Shown piece after piece: positions 21,633 through 28,724 of a stretch of DNA of 64,000 bases. Below the pieces are notes generated by a model that worked only from the letters and a program-made list of their open reading frames with translations, was not told where the DNA came from and made no database searches. How positions within the stretch are numbered: the stretch's first letter is position 1; each line of letters opens with the position of its first letter. Source of the stretch: an uncultured Bryobacteraceae bacterium (GTDB taxonomy: Bacteria; Acidobacteriota; Terriglobia; Bryobacterales; Bryobacteraceae). The DNA is taken from NCBI GenBank assembly GCA_937920635.1, contig CAKZUE010000017.1, positions 1 to 64,000 of the forward strand, read 5' to 3'. The translations under genes were made by a program, and so were the position numbers.

Positions 21633-21656
21633 ATACATACAACTGGCGTGCGTCAA
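21630..21656 (-). promoter_or_regulatory. Promoter of the Rrf2-cysK unit
   Basis: On the minus strand, TTGACG (21651-21656) is followed by TATTAT (21630-21635) with a 15-bp spacer, slightly short; a TATTCT overlapping it gives an 18-bp spacer. Either -10 overlaps the palindrome at 21615-21632. Confidence 0.55.
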
Positions 21657-21998
21657 TTGTACTTCGCGCGATCTCTACCCCGATTCGTGTTTCGCGCCGC
21701 TCTGTACGTCTGGAAACCTGCGCGAGAACGGGTGCCCGGGCGGGCCTGTCCCCGTTTTTCGCCTGTTTTTGGCTGTTTTTAGCCGGTGCCGCGCCCAGGC
21801 GCCGTGCCCTTCGTTCGAGGCGCAGAAGCGGGCTGGCGCGGCCGTGCCCATGTTCAGTGCCGCGAGCGGAGCGAATCGCGGGAAATTCCGGCCCGGGCGG
21901 GCCTGTCCCCCGTTTTTCCGGGAAATTCCCGCCCGGGCGGGCCTGTCCCCCTTTTACGGCCGGGTTGCGGAATCCGTGGGCCGCGGGTGGACGCCCGG
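21657..21998. other. Intergenic region without a gene
   Basis: About 340 bp between the Rrf2-cysK promoter and the end of rfbD. It contains the GC-rich repeats annotated at 21734-21959 and runs of T after each. No open frame with a start and ribosome binding site is convincing. Confidence 0.6.
21734..21959 (+). repeat. Three copies of a GCCCGGGCGGGCCTGTCCCC repeat
   Basis: The 20-base sequence GCCCGGGCGGGCCTGTCCCC occurs at 21734-21753, 21891-21910 and 21931-21950. The last two lie in tandem 40-bp units (21880-21919 and 21920-21959) that each start with the near-palindrome GGGAAATTCC. All copies end in a run of T. The core CCTGTCCCC plus T-run is shared with the elements at 24870-24901 and 63462-63493, so this looks like a REP-like family. 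No spacer arrangement of a CRISPR is present. Confidence 0.75.
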
Positions 21999-22874
21999 CT
22001 AAGCCGCCACCATCCGGCTGCGCAGTTGCAGGTAGCTGCGCACGGCGGTCTCCAGCGGCGGCATGGGCGCGATGCCGAGCGACTCCATGCGCTGGTTGGA
22101 CAGCGCAGAGTACCTGGGGCGGCGCGCGGGAGTGCGGTACTCGCGGTCGTTGGTGGGACGCAGATCCGGCTGGAAGCCGGCCTCGGAGAAGATCATCCGG
22201 GCGAAATCGAACCAGGTGATGGCCGTGCCGCCGCCGACGTGAATGACTCCGGCGACGCCGCGCTCGACCAGGTCAGCCGTGCGCGCGGCCAGCAGCGGAG
22301 CGTACGTCGGACTGCCGGTATGGTCTTCGACGACGCGGATGGTCTTGCCCTCACGAGCGAGGCGAAGCATGAGTTCGATGAAATTGCCGCGCGCCGTCTG
22401 CAACCCGCCCAGGCCAAAGACGCCGGAGGTGCGCACGATCAGAGCGTCATCCAGATACGCTTTGGCGTAGTACTCGCCGGCGAGCTTCGATACGGCGTAG
22501 GCGCCCAGCGGATGGGGCGCGTCGGTTTCCACATAAGGCCGGCCCGCCGTGCCGTCGAACACATAGTCGGTGGAGTAATGGACGAGCCGCGCGCCGGTTT
22601 GCCGGCACGCCAGCGCGATGTTGCGCACAGCCAGGGCATTCACCTGGAACGCGGCCGTGGGTTCGCTTTCCGCAACATCGACCTGGTTGTAAGCGGCAGC
22701 GTTCAAGACCACGTCGGGGCTGAGGCGCGCCACTGCCGCCTCGACGGCGTCCGCATTCGTGATGTCAACCTGCCTGCGGTCCCAGCCAGCGACTTCATAA
22801 CCCCTCTGCCGGAACTCCCTCTCCAGTTCCACTCCCAACTGGCCGGCGCACCCGAAGACCACCGCTCTCTTCAT
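21999..22874 (-). CDS. rfbD: dTDP-4-dehydrorhamnose reductase
   Basis: Final step of dTDP-L-rhamnose synthesis: NAD(P)H reduction of the 4-keto sugar. 291 residues, usual for RmlD. The N-terminal Rossmann motif is VFGCAGQLG, the SDR catalytic pair is in GAYAVSKLAGE, and the family segments DRRQVDITN and VHYSTDYVFDG are present. Rhamnose is used in surface polysaccharides. The other rml genes are not in this window. The ATG has no Shine-Dalgarno; a TATAGT box ends 7 bp before it, suggesting a leaderless mRNA. Confidence 0.94.
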   Translation of the reverse strand: MKRAVVFGCAGQLGVELEREFRQRGYEVAGWDRRQVDITNADAVEAAVARLSPDVVLNAAAYNQVDVAESEPTAAFQVNALAVRNIALACRQTGARLVHYSTDYVFDGTAGRPYVETDAPHPLGAYAVSKLAGEYYAKAYLDDALIVRTSGVFGLGGLQTARGNFIELMLRLAREGKTIRVVEDHTGSPTYAPLLAARTADLVERGVAGVIHVGGGTAITWFDFARMIFSEAGFQPDLRPTNDREYRTPARRPRYSALSNQRMESLGIAPMPPLETAVRSYLQLRSRMVAA

Positions 22875-22881
22875 GCTTCGT

Positions 22882-22887
22882 ACTATA
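22882..22887 (-). promoter_or_regulatory. Candidate -10 box, leaderless rfbD
   Basis: TATAGT (five of six consensus bases) on the minus strand ends 7 bp before the ATG at 22874, in the gap where no Shine-Dalgarno is visible. Confidence 0.45.
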
Positions 22888-22962
22888 GCGCGGCGCCCGC
22901 TGGTTCCGCTTCGAGAAATGCCCTAATGCCGGACGAGCTCCGTGCCGATACGGCGAAAGTGC

Positions 22963-22990
22963 TTGAGAATTTGGGCAACTCTGGTACACT
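22963..22990 (+). promoter_or_regulatory. Candidate promoter of a small membrane-protein gene
   Basis: TTGAGA (22963-22968), 16-bp spacer, TACACT (22985-22990). The start site would be near 22997, about 29 nt before the GTG at 23026. Confidence 0.55.
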
Positions 22991-23025
22991 TTAGCTACGT
23001 CTAGTTCAATGGGAGTGGCACAGCC

Positions 23026-23157
23026 GTGAAGCGAGTCCTGCATCCCTCCTTCAGGCGGAGCCGCCGGGTTGAGGCGCTAAGCTGGGTTTTGCTGGTGACA
23101 CTGGCTGCTGTGCTGATCGTGTCTCTTTACGTCGGTCTGCGGGGCATCGCGGCCTGA
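23026..23157 (+). CDS. Small single-span membrane protein (43 aa), candidate
   Basis: A 43-residue frame starts at GTG 23026 and ends at TGA 23155-23157. The N-terminal half is basic (MKRVLHPSFRRSRRVEALSW) and is followed by one clear transmembrane stretch (VLLVTLAAVLIVSLYVGL), giving a cytoplasmic basic side by the positive-inside rule. GGGAG lies 10 bases upstream and a good promoter at 22963-22990. It overlaps the 3' end of the convergent PilZ gene by 81 bp; the overlapped PilZ tail is low-complexity and outside its domain, so both can be real. Function unknown. The alternative is that only the PilZ reading is used. Confidence 0.5.
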   Translation: MKRVLHPSFRRSRRVEALSWVLLVTLAAVLIVSLYVGLRGIAA

Positions 23158-23493
23158 GGGGCCGGACCCTTCCTCCAGCAGCGCCCGCATCAGCGCCCGC
23201 ACCCCGGTCACCGAGTGCAACACGCAATCCACCTCCATGCCGGCGACAAATCCGTCGAGTTCCCCCCGGCAGTGGATGATCTCGCCCAGCAGGAGATCGT
23301 CGCGAGTCTCCAGTTGCACCAGCGTGCCCGGGCGCAACGACAGGGGAAGGCGCACCCGCGCTCCGCGGCCCGATATCTCTTCTACTGTGACCTCCATCGG
23401 AGGCCCTATCCGGGTTTGCCCGCTCTCTTCATGCAGCGTGCTGAGCACCGCCTGGATCTTCACCGGCTCGCGCCGCGTCGTTCGGCGTTCCAT
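23077..23493 (-). CDS. PilZ-domain protein (c-di-GMP effector candidate)
   Basis: 138 residues. The N-terminal RRTTRREPV carries the RxxxR motif for cyclic di-GMP, and EISGRGARV (about residue 37-45) fits the second motif with Glu replacing the usual Asp/Asn. The beta-barrel continues to about residue 110 (VRALMRALLEEG). The last 25 residues (rich in Q, H, D) have no resemblance to PilZ and are antisense to the small membrane ORF. Downstream of the 111-aa gene by 51 bp; the run LysR, anchored protein, PilZ is on one strand. Its partner process is unknown. Confidence 0.8.
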   Translation of the reverse strand: MERRTTRREPVKIQAVLSTLHEESGQTRIGPPMEVTVEEISGRGARVRLPLSLRPGTLVQLETRDDLLLGEIIHCRGELDGFVAGMEVDCVLHSVTGVRALMRALLEEGSGPSGRDAPQTDVKRHDQHSSQCHQQNPA

Positions 23494-23544
23494 GCCTGGC
23501 TTATCGGCAAAAGCCGCGAAGTCTGGACCCAGCCTTGCCGCGGA

Positions 23545-23880
23545 TCAGGCCCGTCCGAGCAGGAGGAGCACCGCAGCCGCCAACACCGCCAGCAGGAGCC
23601 AGAGCGCCGCCCATGCCTGCCGGCCGCCCGCCGGCTCGGCGTTTGCCGCCTGCATCTGCGCTGGCAGTTCCACCCGGGCCGCCTCCGGCTGGGCCGCATC
23701 CGCCTTCGACTCGCCCGCTATCACCACCGTGCCGCTCTCGCGGCTCTCCAGCGCCCGGAGGCACTGCGCGCGAAGCACCGGAGGCATCGCATCCAGGCTC
23801 TCAAACCGCTCGAGCCCTTTTTCGGTCGCCGTCAGGATCACCGTATGCCGGAACCGCCCCGGCCGTGTCTGAATCGTCAT
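23545..23880 (-). CDS. Tail-anchored hypothetical protein
   Basis: 111 residues, not recognised. The N-terminal half (GRFRHTVILTATEKGLERFESL) is soluble and charged, the middle (about 60-85) is Ala/Pro/Glu-rich, and the C-terminus is a hydrophobic segment (WAALWLLLAVLAAAVLLLL) that should anchor it in the membrane. Its ATG overlaps the LysR stop codon by 4 bp (23877-23880), good evidence that it is translated and coupled. Confidence 0.7.
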   Translation of the reverse strand: MTIQTRPGRFRHTVILTATEKGLERFESLDAMPPVLRAQCLRALESRESGTVVIAGESKADAAQPEAARVELPAQMQAANAEPAGGRQAWAALWLLLAVLAAAVLLLLGRA

Positions 23881-24794
23881 CGGGCGCCTCCCGCCGCCGG
23901 AGGGGCCTGGTTCTGCGCCGCCAGTTCCATGACGCTTTCGATGAAACCCAGCGCCGCCTTCGACAGCGCCTTGTCTTTACGGTAGACGAGCCCCAGCCGC
24001 CGCATGAGCGGCTCCGGCGCCAGGCTGACGGCGGCGAACTGGCCAGCCTCGACTCCTTCCCGAAAGTGGGAAGCCGCCATGAACGATATTCCCATGCCAG
24101 CCAGCACGAACCTCTTGATCATTTCGGTCGAATCCAGCTCCATCGAGATCCGGATCTCGTCTTCCACTGGCTCAAGCCACTCGTTCAGCCGCGTCCTGGT
24201 CGCGCCTCCCTTGGGCAGCAGCAGCGGATAGGGCGCGACGTCGCGCGCCGTCACCGCGGCGGCGCCGGCCAACGGATGCCCGACTGGCACAAGCAGTTTG
24301 ATCTCGTCGGTGTAAACGTGCACCACCTGGAGCCTTTTCTCCTGCACGGGCAACTGCGTGAAGCCGAAATCGGCCAGATTGTCGACCACGGACTCCACCA
24401 CGTGACGCCCGTAGCTGCGGTCCACCAGCAGTTGCACGTTCGGGAAACGCTTCTTGAATGAACTGAACACGGTGGGCAGCACATAGATGCAGGTGGCCTC
24501 GTTGGCGGCGATGACCAGCTCACCCCGCGGCACGCGTTCCAGTTCGTTGATGGCATCCTGCGCCTGCCGCCGCAGGTCGAGGATCTTTTCCGCGTAGTCG
24601 GCGAAGATCCTTCCGGCGGGAGTCAGTTGGATGCGCGTGCCCAGGCGCTCGAACAGGCTCGTGTTCAGCTCCTGCTCCAGTTGCCGGATCTGCGCGCTGA
24701 TGGCCGGCTGCGTGCGGTAGCACGTCTGGGCGGCTTTGGAGAAACTCTTCAGCCGGACGATCTCCAGGAAGGTGTGGAGCTGGTCGAGATCCAT
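23877..24794 (-). CDS. LysR-family transcriptional regulator
   Basis: 305 residues from the ATG at 24794 (MDLDQLHTFLEIVRLKSFSKAAQ), the canonical LysR N-terminus; a GTG at 24818 would add eight residues. The helix-turn-helix runs through TQPAISAQIRQLEQEL, and the effector domain has the usual two-lobed pattern starting GELVIAANEATC. The inducer is unknown. Coupled to the downstream tail-anchored gene. Divergent from the DUF362 gene, with a REP-like element in the shared gap. Confidence 0.92.
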   Translation of the reverse strand: MDLDQLHTFLEIVRLKSFSKAAQTCYRTQPAISAQIRQLEQELNTSLFERLGTRIQLTPAGRIFADYAEKILDLRRQAQDAINELERVPRGELVIAANEATCIYVLPTVFSSFKKRFPNVQLLVDRSYGRHVVESVVDNLADFGFTQLPVQEKRLQVVHVYTDEIKLLVPVGHPLAGAAAVTARDVAPYPLLLPKGGATRTRLNEWLEPVEDEIRISMELDSTEMIKRFVLAGMGISFMAASHFREGVEAGQFAAVSLAPEPLMRRLGLVYRKDKALSKAALGFIESVMELAAQNQAPPAAGGAR

Positions 24795-24869
24795 CGGCGT
24801 ACTGCTGTGGGGCGGCACATCGCCCAGGGATTCCTCTCAATGGTAGCATCGGCGGTTCCGCCGGGCGGC

Positions 24870-24901
24870 AAAAGGGGAATTGTGTTCCTGTCCCTTTTTT
24901 T
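24870..24901. repeat. REP-like element, CCTGTCCC core
   Basis: AAAAGGGGAATTGTGTTCC then TGTCCC and a run of seven T. The inverted arms (A4G4A against TC3T7) are imperfect. The same sequence in the opposite orientation is at 63462-63493, so this is an interspersed repeat. Neither neighbouring gene transcribes into it, which argues against a terminator role. Confidence 0.75.
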
Positions 24902-24968
24902 GTGCTGTAACACGGGGAGCGGCAGGGCCGCCCTAAAAAAGGGATAGGCTTTGGACAGGAGGTTCGGG

Positions 24969-26057
24969 ATGAGATTCGACAGAAGGGCTTTTCTGGGGGC
25001 CATGGCGGCGGCGCAGGCGCGCGCGGCGGGGCAGGAGCGCAAACTCGGCATACCGGGACCGTTCCCCGGGCGCGTGGTGGCCGTCGAGCACCCGGCGAGC
25101 ATCGTGGAGGGCGCCTACCAGCGCGAGCCGGTGCGCGAGATGATGCGCCGCGGCATGATGGAGCTCACCGGCGCTCCCTCCTGGCAGGACGCCTGGCGCG
25201 TCTTCTTCGAGCCGGGCGACGTGGTGATCATCAAGGTCAACCCTGTGGGCCAGCCTTACATCATCTCTTCCGCTGAAGTGTTCCAGGAGATTGTCGCCGG
25301 GCTGGAGGCGGCTGGCGTGAAGCGCGGCGACATCTTCGCTTACGACCGCTACCAGAGCGAGTTCCTCAGCGGCGGCTTCCAGAAATGGCTCCCCGAGGGC
25401 GTCCGCTGGAGTTGCGCCACGGTCAAGTACGACAAGCTTCAGCTCGACATGGACGGCTACGACCGCGACCAGTTCATCGAACTGCCGCTCGTGGGCCGGG
25501 GCCACGACCCGCGCGACCCCCACCACCGCCGCTCCTACGTGGCCAAACTCCTGTCGCAGACCGCCAACAAAGCGGTCAACCTCGGCGTGCTGAAGCACCA
25601 CCAGAGCGCGGGCATCACCATTGCGCTCAAGAACCTCAGCCACGGCTTCGTCAACAACGTCGCCCGCAGCCACGTCAGCCGCACCAACAATGCTTGCGGC
25701 ATGTTCATTCCGGCCGTGGTCGACCATCCCATCTTCCGGCAGAAGGTCGTGCTCAACATCATCGATGGCATCAAGGGCGCCTACCACGGCGGTCCGGCGC
25801 GCCGCACCGCGAAGTATCTGTGGGAGCACAAGACCCTTTACTTCGGCACCGATCCGGTGGCGCTGGACCGCATCGGCTGGAACGTGCTCGACATGAAGCG
25901 CGGCCAGATGGGCATGGCGCCCATCGCGCTTGCTGCCGACGACCAGGACAGCAATTTCATCCGCATGCAGCCCGAACACGTCGAACTGGCCTCCATGCTC
26001 GGCCTCGGCGTGGCGGACGAAGCCCGGATCGACCTCCGGCAGATCCGGCTCACCTAA
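24969..26057 (+). CDS. DUF362-domain protein, Tat-type leader
   Basis: 362 residues. The ATG at 24969 follows a near-perfect AGGAGG six bases upstream; an earlier TTG at 24951 is unlikely. The N-terminus FDRRAFLGAMAAAQARA has a twin-arginine-like leader, as often seen in Acidobacteria. The rest is a DUF362 domain (GDVVIIKVNPVGQP near residue 80, then LKNLSHGFVNNV and the end of the domain around IDGIKGAYHGGP). DUF362 proteins often sit near iron-sulfur functions, and this one precedes the isc operon by 94 bp, but it lacks the 4Fe-4S ferredoxin motif and is probably transcribed separately. Function not known. Confidence 0.88.
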   Translation: MRFDRRAFLGAMAAAQARAAGQERKLGIPGPFPGRVVAVEHPASIVEGAYQREPVREMMRRGMMELTGAPSWQDAWRVFFEPGDVVIIKVNPVGQPYIISSAEVFQEIVAGLEAAGVKRGDIFAYDRYQSEFLSGGFQKWLPEGVRWSCATVKYDKLQLDMDGYDRDQFIELPLVGRGHDPRDPHHRRSYVAKLLSQTANKAVNLGVLKHHQSAGITIALKNLSHGFVNNVARSHVSRTNNACGMFIPAVVDHPIFRQKVVLNIIDGIKGAYHGGPARRTAKYLWEHKTLYFGTDPVALDRIGWNVLDMKRGQMGMAPIALAADDQDSNFIRMQPEHVELASMLGLGVADEARIDLRQIRLT

Positions 26058-26086
26058 AAACTCAATTTCAGGGTGGCCGGCGATCC

Positions 26087-26115
26087 TTGACCAATTTGGT
26101 CCGTGATGGTACAGT
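26087..26115 (+). promoter_or_regulatory. Promoter of the isc operon
   Basis: TTGACC (26087-26092), 17-bp spacer, TACAGT (26110-26115). Start site near 26122. Both boxes are close to the sigma70 consensus at ideal spacing. The two dyads at 26089-26101 and 26122-26138 overlap the -35 box and the start site respectively. Confidence 0.75.
26089..26101 (+). promoter_or_regulatory. IscR-like dyad overlapping the -35 box
   Basis: GACCAATTTGGTC: arms GACCA and TGGTC around ATT. It has the GAC-N7-GTC architecture of the E. coli type-1 IscR site, with compensating C and G in place of T and A. Confidence 0.55.
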
Positions 26116-26121
26116 AGGAAG

Positions 26122-26138
26122 TGGACTAATTCAGTCCA
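26122..26138 (+). promoter_or_regulatory. IscR type-1-like operator at the start site
   Basis: TGGACTAATTCAGTCCA has perfect arms TGGACT/AGTCCA around 5 bp. Aligned to the 25-bp E. coli type-1 IscR consensus, I count 20 agreements over 26119-26143. Its location at the predicted start site fits repression by holo-IscR. Confidence 0.65.
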
Positions 26139-26151
26139 GGATTCGCCACTC

Positions 26152-26616
26152 ATGCTCAAGCTGACCAAGAAGGCCGACTACGGGCTCATCAGCCTGAAGC
26201 ACATCGCCATGTTCGGCAAGGAGCGGCCGGCGAGCACCAAGGAGATGGCGGAAGCCTACGGGATTCCCGCGCCCATCCTGTCGAAGGTGCTCCAGCGGCT
26301 GGTGCGCGAAGGTTTTCTGTTGAGCGAGCAAGGGGTCAACGGGGGGTACCGGCTGGCGCGGGACCCGTCGCTGATCACGGCGCTGGAGGTGATCCGCGCC
26401 ATCGATGGCCCCGTGTTGCTGACCAACTGTTTCAGCCGCCACGGCGAGTGCGAAATCTCAGACAACTGCAACGTGCGCGAGCCGTTGCGGAAGGTGCATG
26501 AGCGAATCCAGGGCGTGCTGGAGAGCATCACCATAGCAGACCTGAGCGAGGACACGCCGCCGGGGGGAGCTGGGGCAGGGCGGCGCGGGGGCGGGTTGAC
26601 GGTCATATCCGGTTAA
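26152..26616 (+). CDS. iscR: Rrf2-family iron-sulfur regulator IscR
   Basis: FeS-sensing repressor of its own operon, 154 residues. The winged helix is in LTKKADYGLISLKHIAMF and GIPAPILSKVLQRL, with wing GVNGGYRLAR. Cluster-ligand cysteines occur in NCFSRHGECEISDNC, spaced C-x6-C-x5-C, close to the C-x5-C-x5-C of E. coli IscR. The C-terminus is a glycine-rich tail. It heads the isc operon, 21 bp before iscS, and two IscR-like dyads flank its promoter, supporting autoregulation. SufR-like naming is an alternative within the same family. Confidence 0.9.
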   Translation: MLKLTKKADYGLISLKHIAMFGKERPASTKEMAEAYGIPAPILSKVLQRLVREGFLLSEQGVNGGYRLARDPSLITALEVIRAIDGPVLLTNCFSRHGECEISDNCNVREPLRKVHERIQGVLESITIADLSEDTPPGGAGAGRRGGGLTVISG

Positions 26617-26637
26617 GGGCAGGAGAAAAGAACGGCC

Positions 26638-27855
26638 ATGCTGAAATTCCCGATTTATCTCGATTATCACGCGACGACGCCGATGGACGAGCGCGTGCTG
26701 GAAGCGATGTTGCCGTATTTCCGCGAGCACTTCGGCAACGCCGCAAGCCGCAATCACAGCTTCGGCTGGGCAGCCGAAGAGGCGGTGGAGAAGGCGCGCA
26801 AGCAGATTGCTTCGCTGATCAACGCGACGCCGAAAGAGATCGTCTTCACCAGCGGCGCCACCGAGTCGAACAACCTGGCCATCAAGGGCGTGGCGGAGAT
26901 GTATGCCGAGAAAGGCAACCACATCATCACCGCCGCCACCGAGCACAAGGCGGTGCTGGACACCTGCAAGCGGCTGGAGAAGCGGGGCTGCCGGGTGACT
27001 TACCTGCCGGTGCGCGCCGACGGGCTGATCGACCTCGATCAATTGCGCGATTCGATCACGGACAAGACGATTCTCGTGTCGATCATGTACGGCAACAACG
27101 AGATCGGCACGGTGCAGGACATCCGCGCCATCGGGCAGATCTGCCATGAGAAGGGCGTGTTGTTCCACACCGACGCCACGCAGGCGGTGGGCAAGATCCC
27201 GGTGGACGTGATCGCCGACAACATCGATCTGCTGTCCTGCACGGCGCACAAGATGTACGGACCGAAGGGCGTGGGCGCGCTCTTTGTGCGGCGCAAGAAC
27301 CCGCGCGTGCAGCTCACCGCGCAGATGGACGGCGGCGGGCACGAGCGCGGGATGCGGTCGGGCACGCTGAACGTGCCGGGCATCGTGGGCTTCGGCAAGG
27401 CGGCGGAGCTGTGCCAGCAACTGATGCCGGAAGAGATGCCGCGCATCCGGGAGATGCGCGACCGGCTGAAGGACAGCATTCTTGCGCAGCTCGACGAGGT
27501 CTACATCAACGGTACGATGGAGCGGCGCCTGCCGCACAACCTGAACATGAGCTTCGCCTATGTGGAGGGCGAGAGCCTGCTGATGGGCATCAACGACATC
27601 GCGGTGTCCTCCGGCTCCGCCTGCACGTCGGCGACGCTGGAGCCGAGCTACGTGCTCAAGGCGCTGGGCGCAGGCGACGATCTGGCGCATTCGTCGATCC
27701 GCTTCGGCCTCGGCCGTTTCACGACGGAGGAAGAGATCGACTACGCCATCGGCAAAGTTGTGGAAGTCGTACGGAAGCTGCGCGAGCTTTCACCGCTGTA
27801 CGAAATGGTGAAAGAGGGCGTCGACCTGACCAAGGTCGAGTGGAGCGCGCACTGA
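26638..27855 (+). CDS. iscS: Cysteine desulfurase IscS
   Basis: PLP enzyme that takes sulfur from cysteine as a persulfide and passes it to IscU. 405 residues as in group I desulfurases. The N-terminus is [17 protein letters not shown] lysine K205 lies in [11 protein letters not shown], and the persulfide-carrying cysteine is C329 in SSGSACTSA. The mobile loop length is that of IscS, not of SufS. It lies 21 bp after iscR and 55 bp before iscU. The only desulfurase in the window. Confidence 0.97.
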   Translation: MLKFPIYLDYHATTPMDERVLEAMLPYFREHFGNAASRNHSFGWAAEEAVEKARKQIASLINATPKEIVFTSGATESNNLAIKGVAEMYAEKGNHIITAATEHKAVLDTCKRLEKRGCRVTYLPVRADGLIDLDQLRDSITDKTILVSIMYGNNEIGTVQDIRAIGQICHEKGVLFHTDATQAVGKIPVDVIADNIDLLSCTAHKMYGPKGVGALFVRRKNPRVQLTAQMDGGGHERGMRSGTLNVPGIVGFGKAAELCQQLMPEEMPRIREMRDRLKDSILAQLDEVYINGTMERRLPHNLNMSFAYVEGESLLMGINDIAVSSGSACTSATLEPSYVLKALGAGDDLAHSSIRFGLGRFTTEEEIDYAIGKVVEVVRKLRELSPLYEMVKEGVDLTKVEWSAH

Positions 27856-27910
27856 GGATAGCTGGGACAAGCGGTACAAACACCAATGCAGAAGGGGATT
27901 TGAGGAAACC

Positions 27911-28321
27911 ATGGCATACAGCGACAAGGTTCTGGACCACTACAACAATCCGCGCAACGTCGGCAGCCTGGACAAGAAGGACCCCAACGTGGGCACCGGA
28001 CTGGTCGGCGCGCCGGAATGCGGCGACGTGATGAAGCTGCAGATCAAGGTCAATCCCGAGACCGGCATCATCGAGGACGCCAAGTTCAAGACCTTCGGCT
28101 GCGGCTCGGCCATCGCCAGCTCGTCGCTTGCCACCGAGCTGATCAAGGGCAAGACGGTGGATGAGGCGATGCAGCTCAGGAACACGGTGATCGTGAACGA
28201 GCTGAGCCTGCCGCCGGTGAAGATCCACTGCTCGGTTCTCGCCGAGGACGCCATCAAGGCGGCGATCGAGGATTACAAGAAGAAGGCGGGCGTGCCCGCC
28301 GGCGCCGCGCAGACGGCGTAA
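27911..28321 (+). CDS. iscU: Iron-sulfur scaffold protein IscU
   Basis: Scaffold on which new clusters are built from IscS sulfur. 136 residues. All three ligand cysteines are present: C37 in APECGD (Asp beside it), C64 in FGCGSA and C107 in IHCSVL. The HscA recognition motif LPPVK is at 100-104, matching the presence of hscA and hscB in the same operon. 55 bp downstream of iscS and 73 bp upstream of iscA. Confidence 0.97.
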   Translation: MAYSDKVLDHYNNPRNVGSLDKKDPNVGTGLVGAPECGDVMKLQIKVNPETGIIEDAKFKTFGCGSAIASSSLATELIKGKTVDEAMQLRNTVIVNELSLPPVKIHCSVLAEDAIKAAIEDYKKKAGVPAGAAQTA

Positions 28322-28340
28322 TCTGGAATCAGGCCGCGCA

Positions 28341-28369
28341 GCGCCGCCTGCACTTGCAGCGGGCGGCGC
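28341..28369 (+). repeat. Hairpin between iscU and iscA
   Basis: Arms GCGCCGCC (28341-28348) and GGCGGCGC (28362-28369) plus an inner TGC/GCA pairing form a strong stem. There is no T-run after it, so it is not a simple terminator. It could set relative mRNA levels of the two cistrons by stabilising 5' or 3' fragments. Confidence 0.5.
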
Positions 28370-28394
28370 GAGCGGACAGTCGAGGTAGTTGTTC

Positions 28395-28724
28395 ATGCCT
28401 GAAGTTCATGTGACCCGCAAAGCCGTGCAGAAAATCCGCGAGGCGTTCGCCAAGCAGGGCGTCAGCGGGGGAGGACTGCGGCTCGGGGTGCAGGGCGGCG
28501 GCTGCTCGGGGCTCAGTTATCTTTTCCGCTACGACCCCAAACCGCGCCCCTCGGACCATGTCTTCCGCTTCGAAGACGTGGAGGTCTACGTCGATCCGAA
28601 GAGCATGATCTTCCTCGACGGCATGACGCTCGACTACAAGGAATCTCTCATGCACTCGGGCTTCGCGTTTGAAAATCCGCACGCGACCAAAAGCTGCGGG
28701 TGCGGAACCTCGTTTTCCGCCTGA
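28395..28724 (+). CDS. iscA: A-type iron-sulfur carrier IscA
   Basis: HesB/IscA family carrier, 109 residues from the ATG at 28395 (GAGGT eight bases upstream; a TTG six bases earlier is less likely). The three conserved cysteines are in GGGCSG and at the C-terminal SCGCG. It probably delivers 4Fe-4S clusters. The stop TGA (28722-28724) overlaps the ATG of hscB by one base. Confidence 0.95.
   Translation: MPEVHVTRKAVQKIREAFAKQGVSGGGLRLGVQGGGCSGLSYLFRYDPKPRPSDHVFRFEDVEVYVDPKSMIFLDGMTLDYKESLMHSGFAFENPHATKSCGCGTSFSA

Noticed and set aside
21880-21959. Two tandem 40-bp units as a minimal CRISPR
   Set aside because: Units abut without unique spacers and there is no cas gene nearby.
24870-24901. 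Rho-independent terminator
   Set aside because: No transcript converges on it: both neighbouring genes read away. Its inverted copy at 63462 shows it is a repeat.
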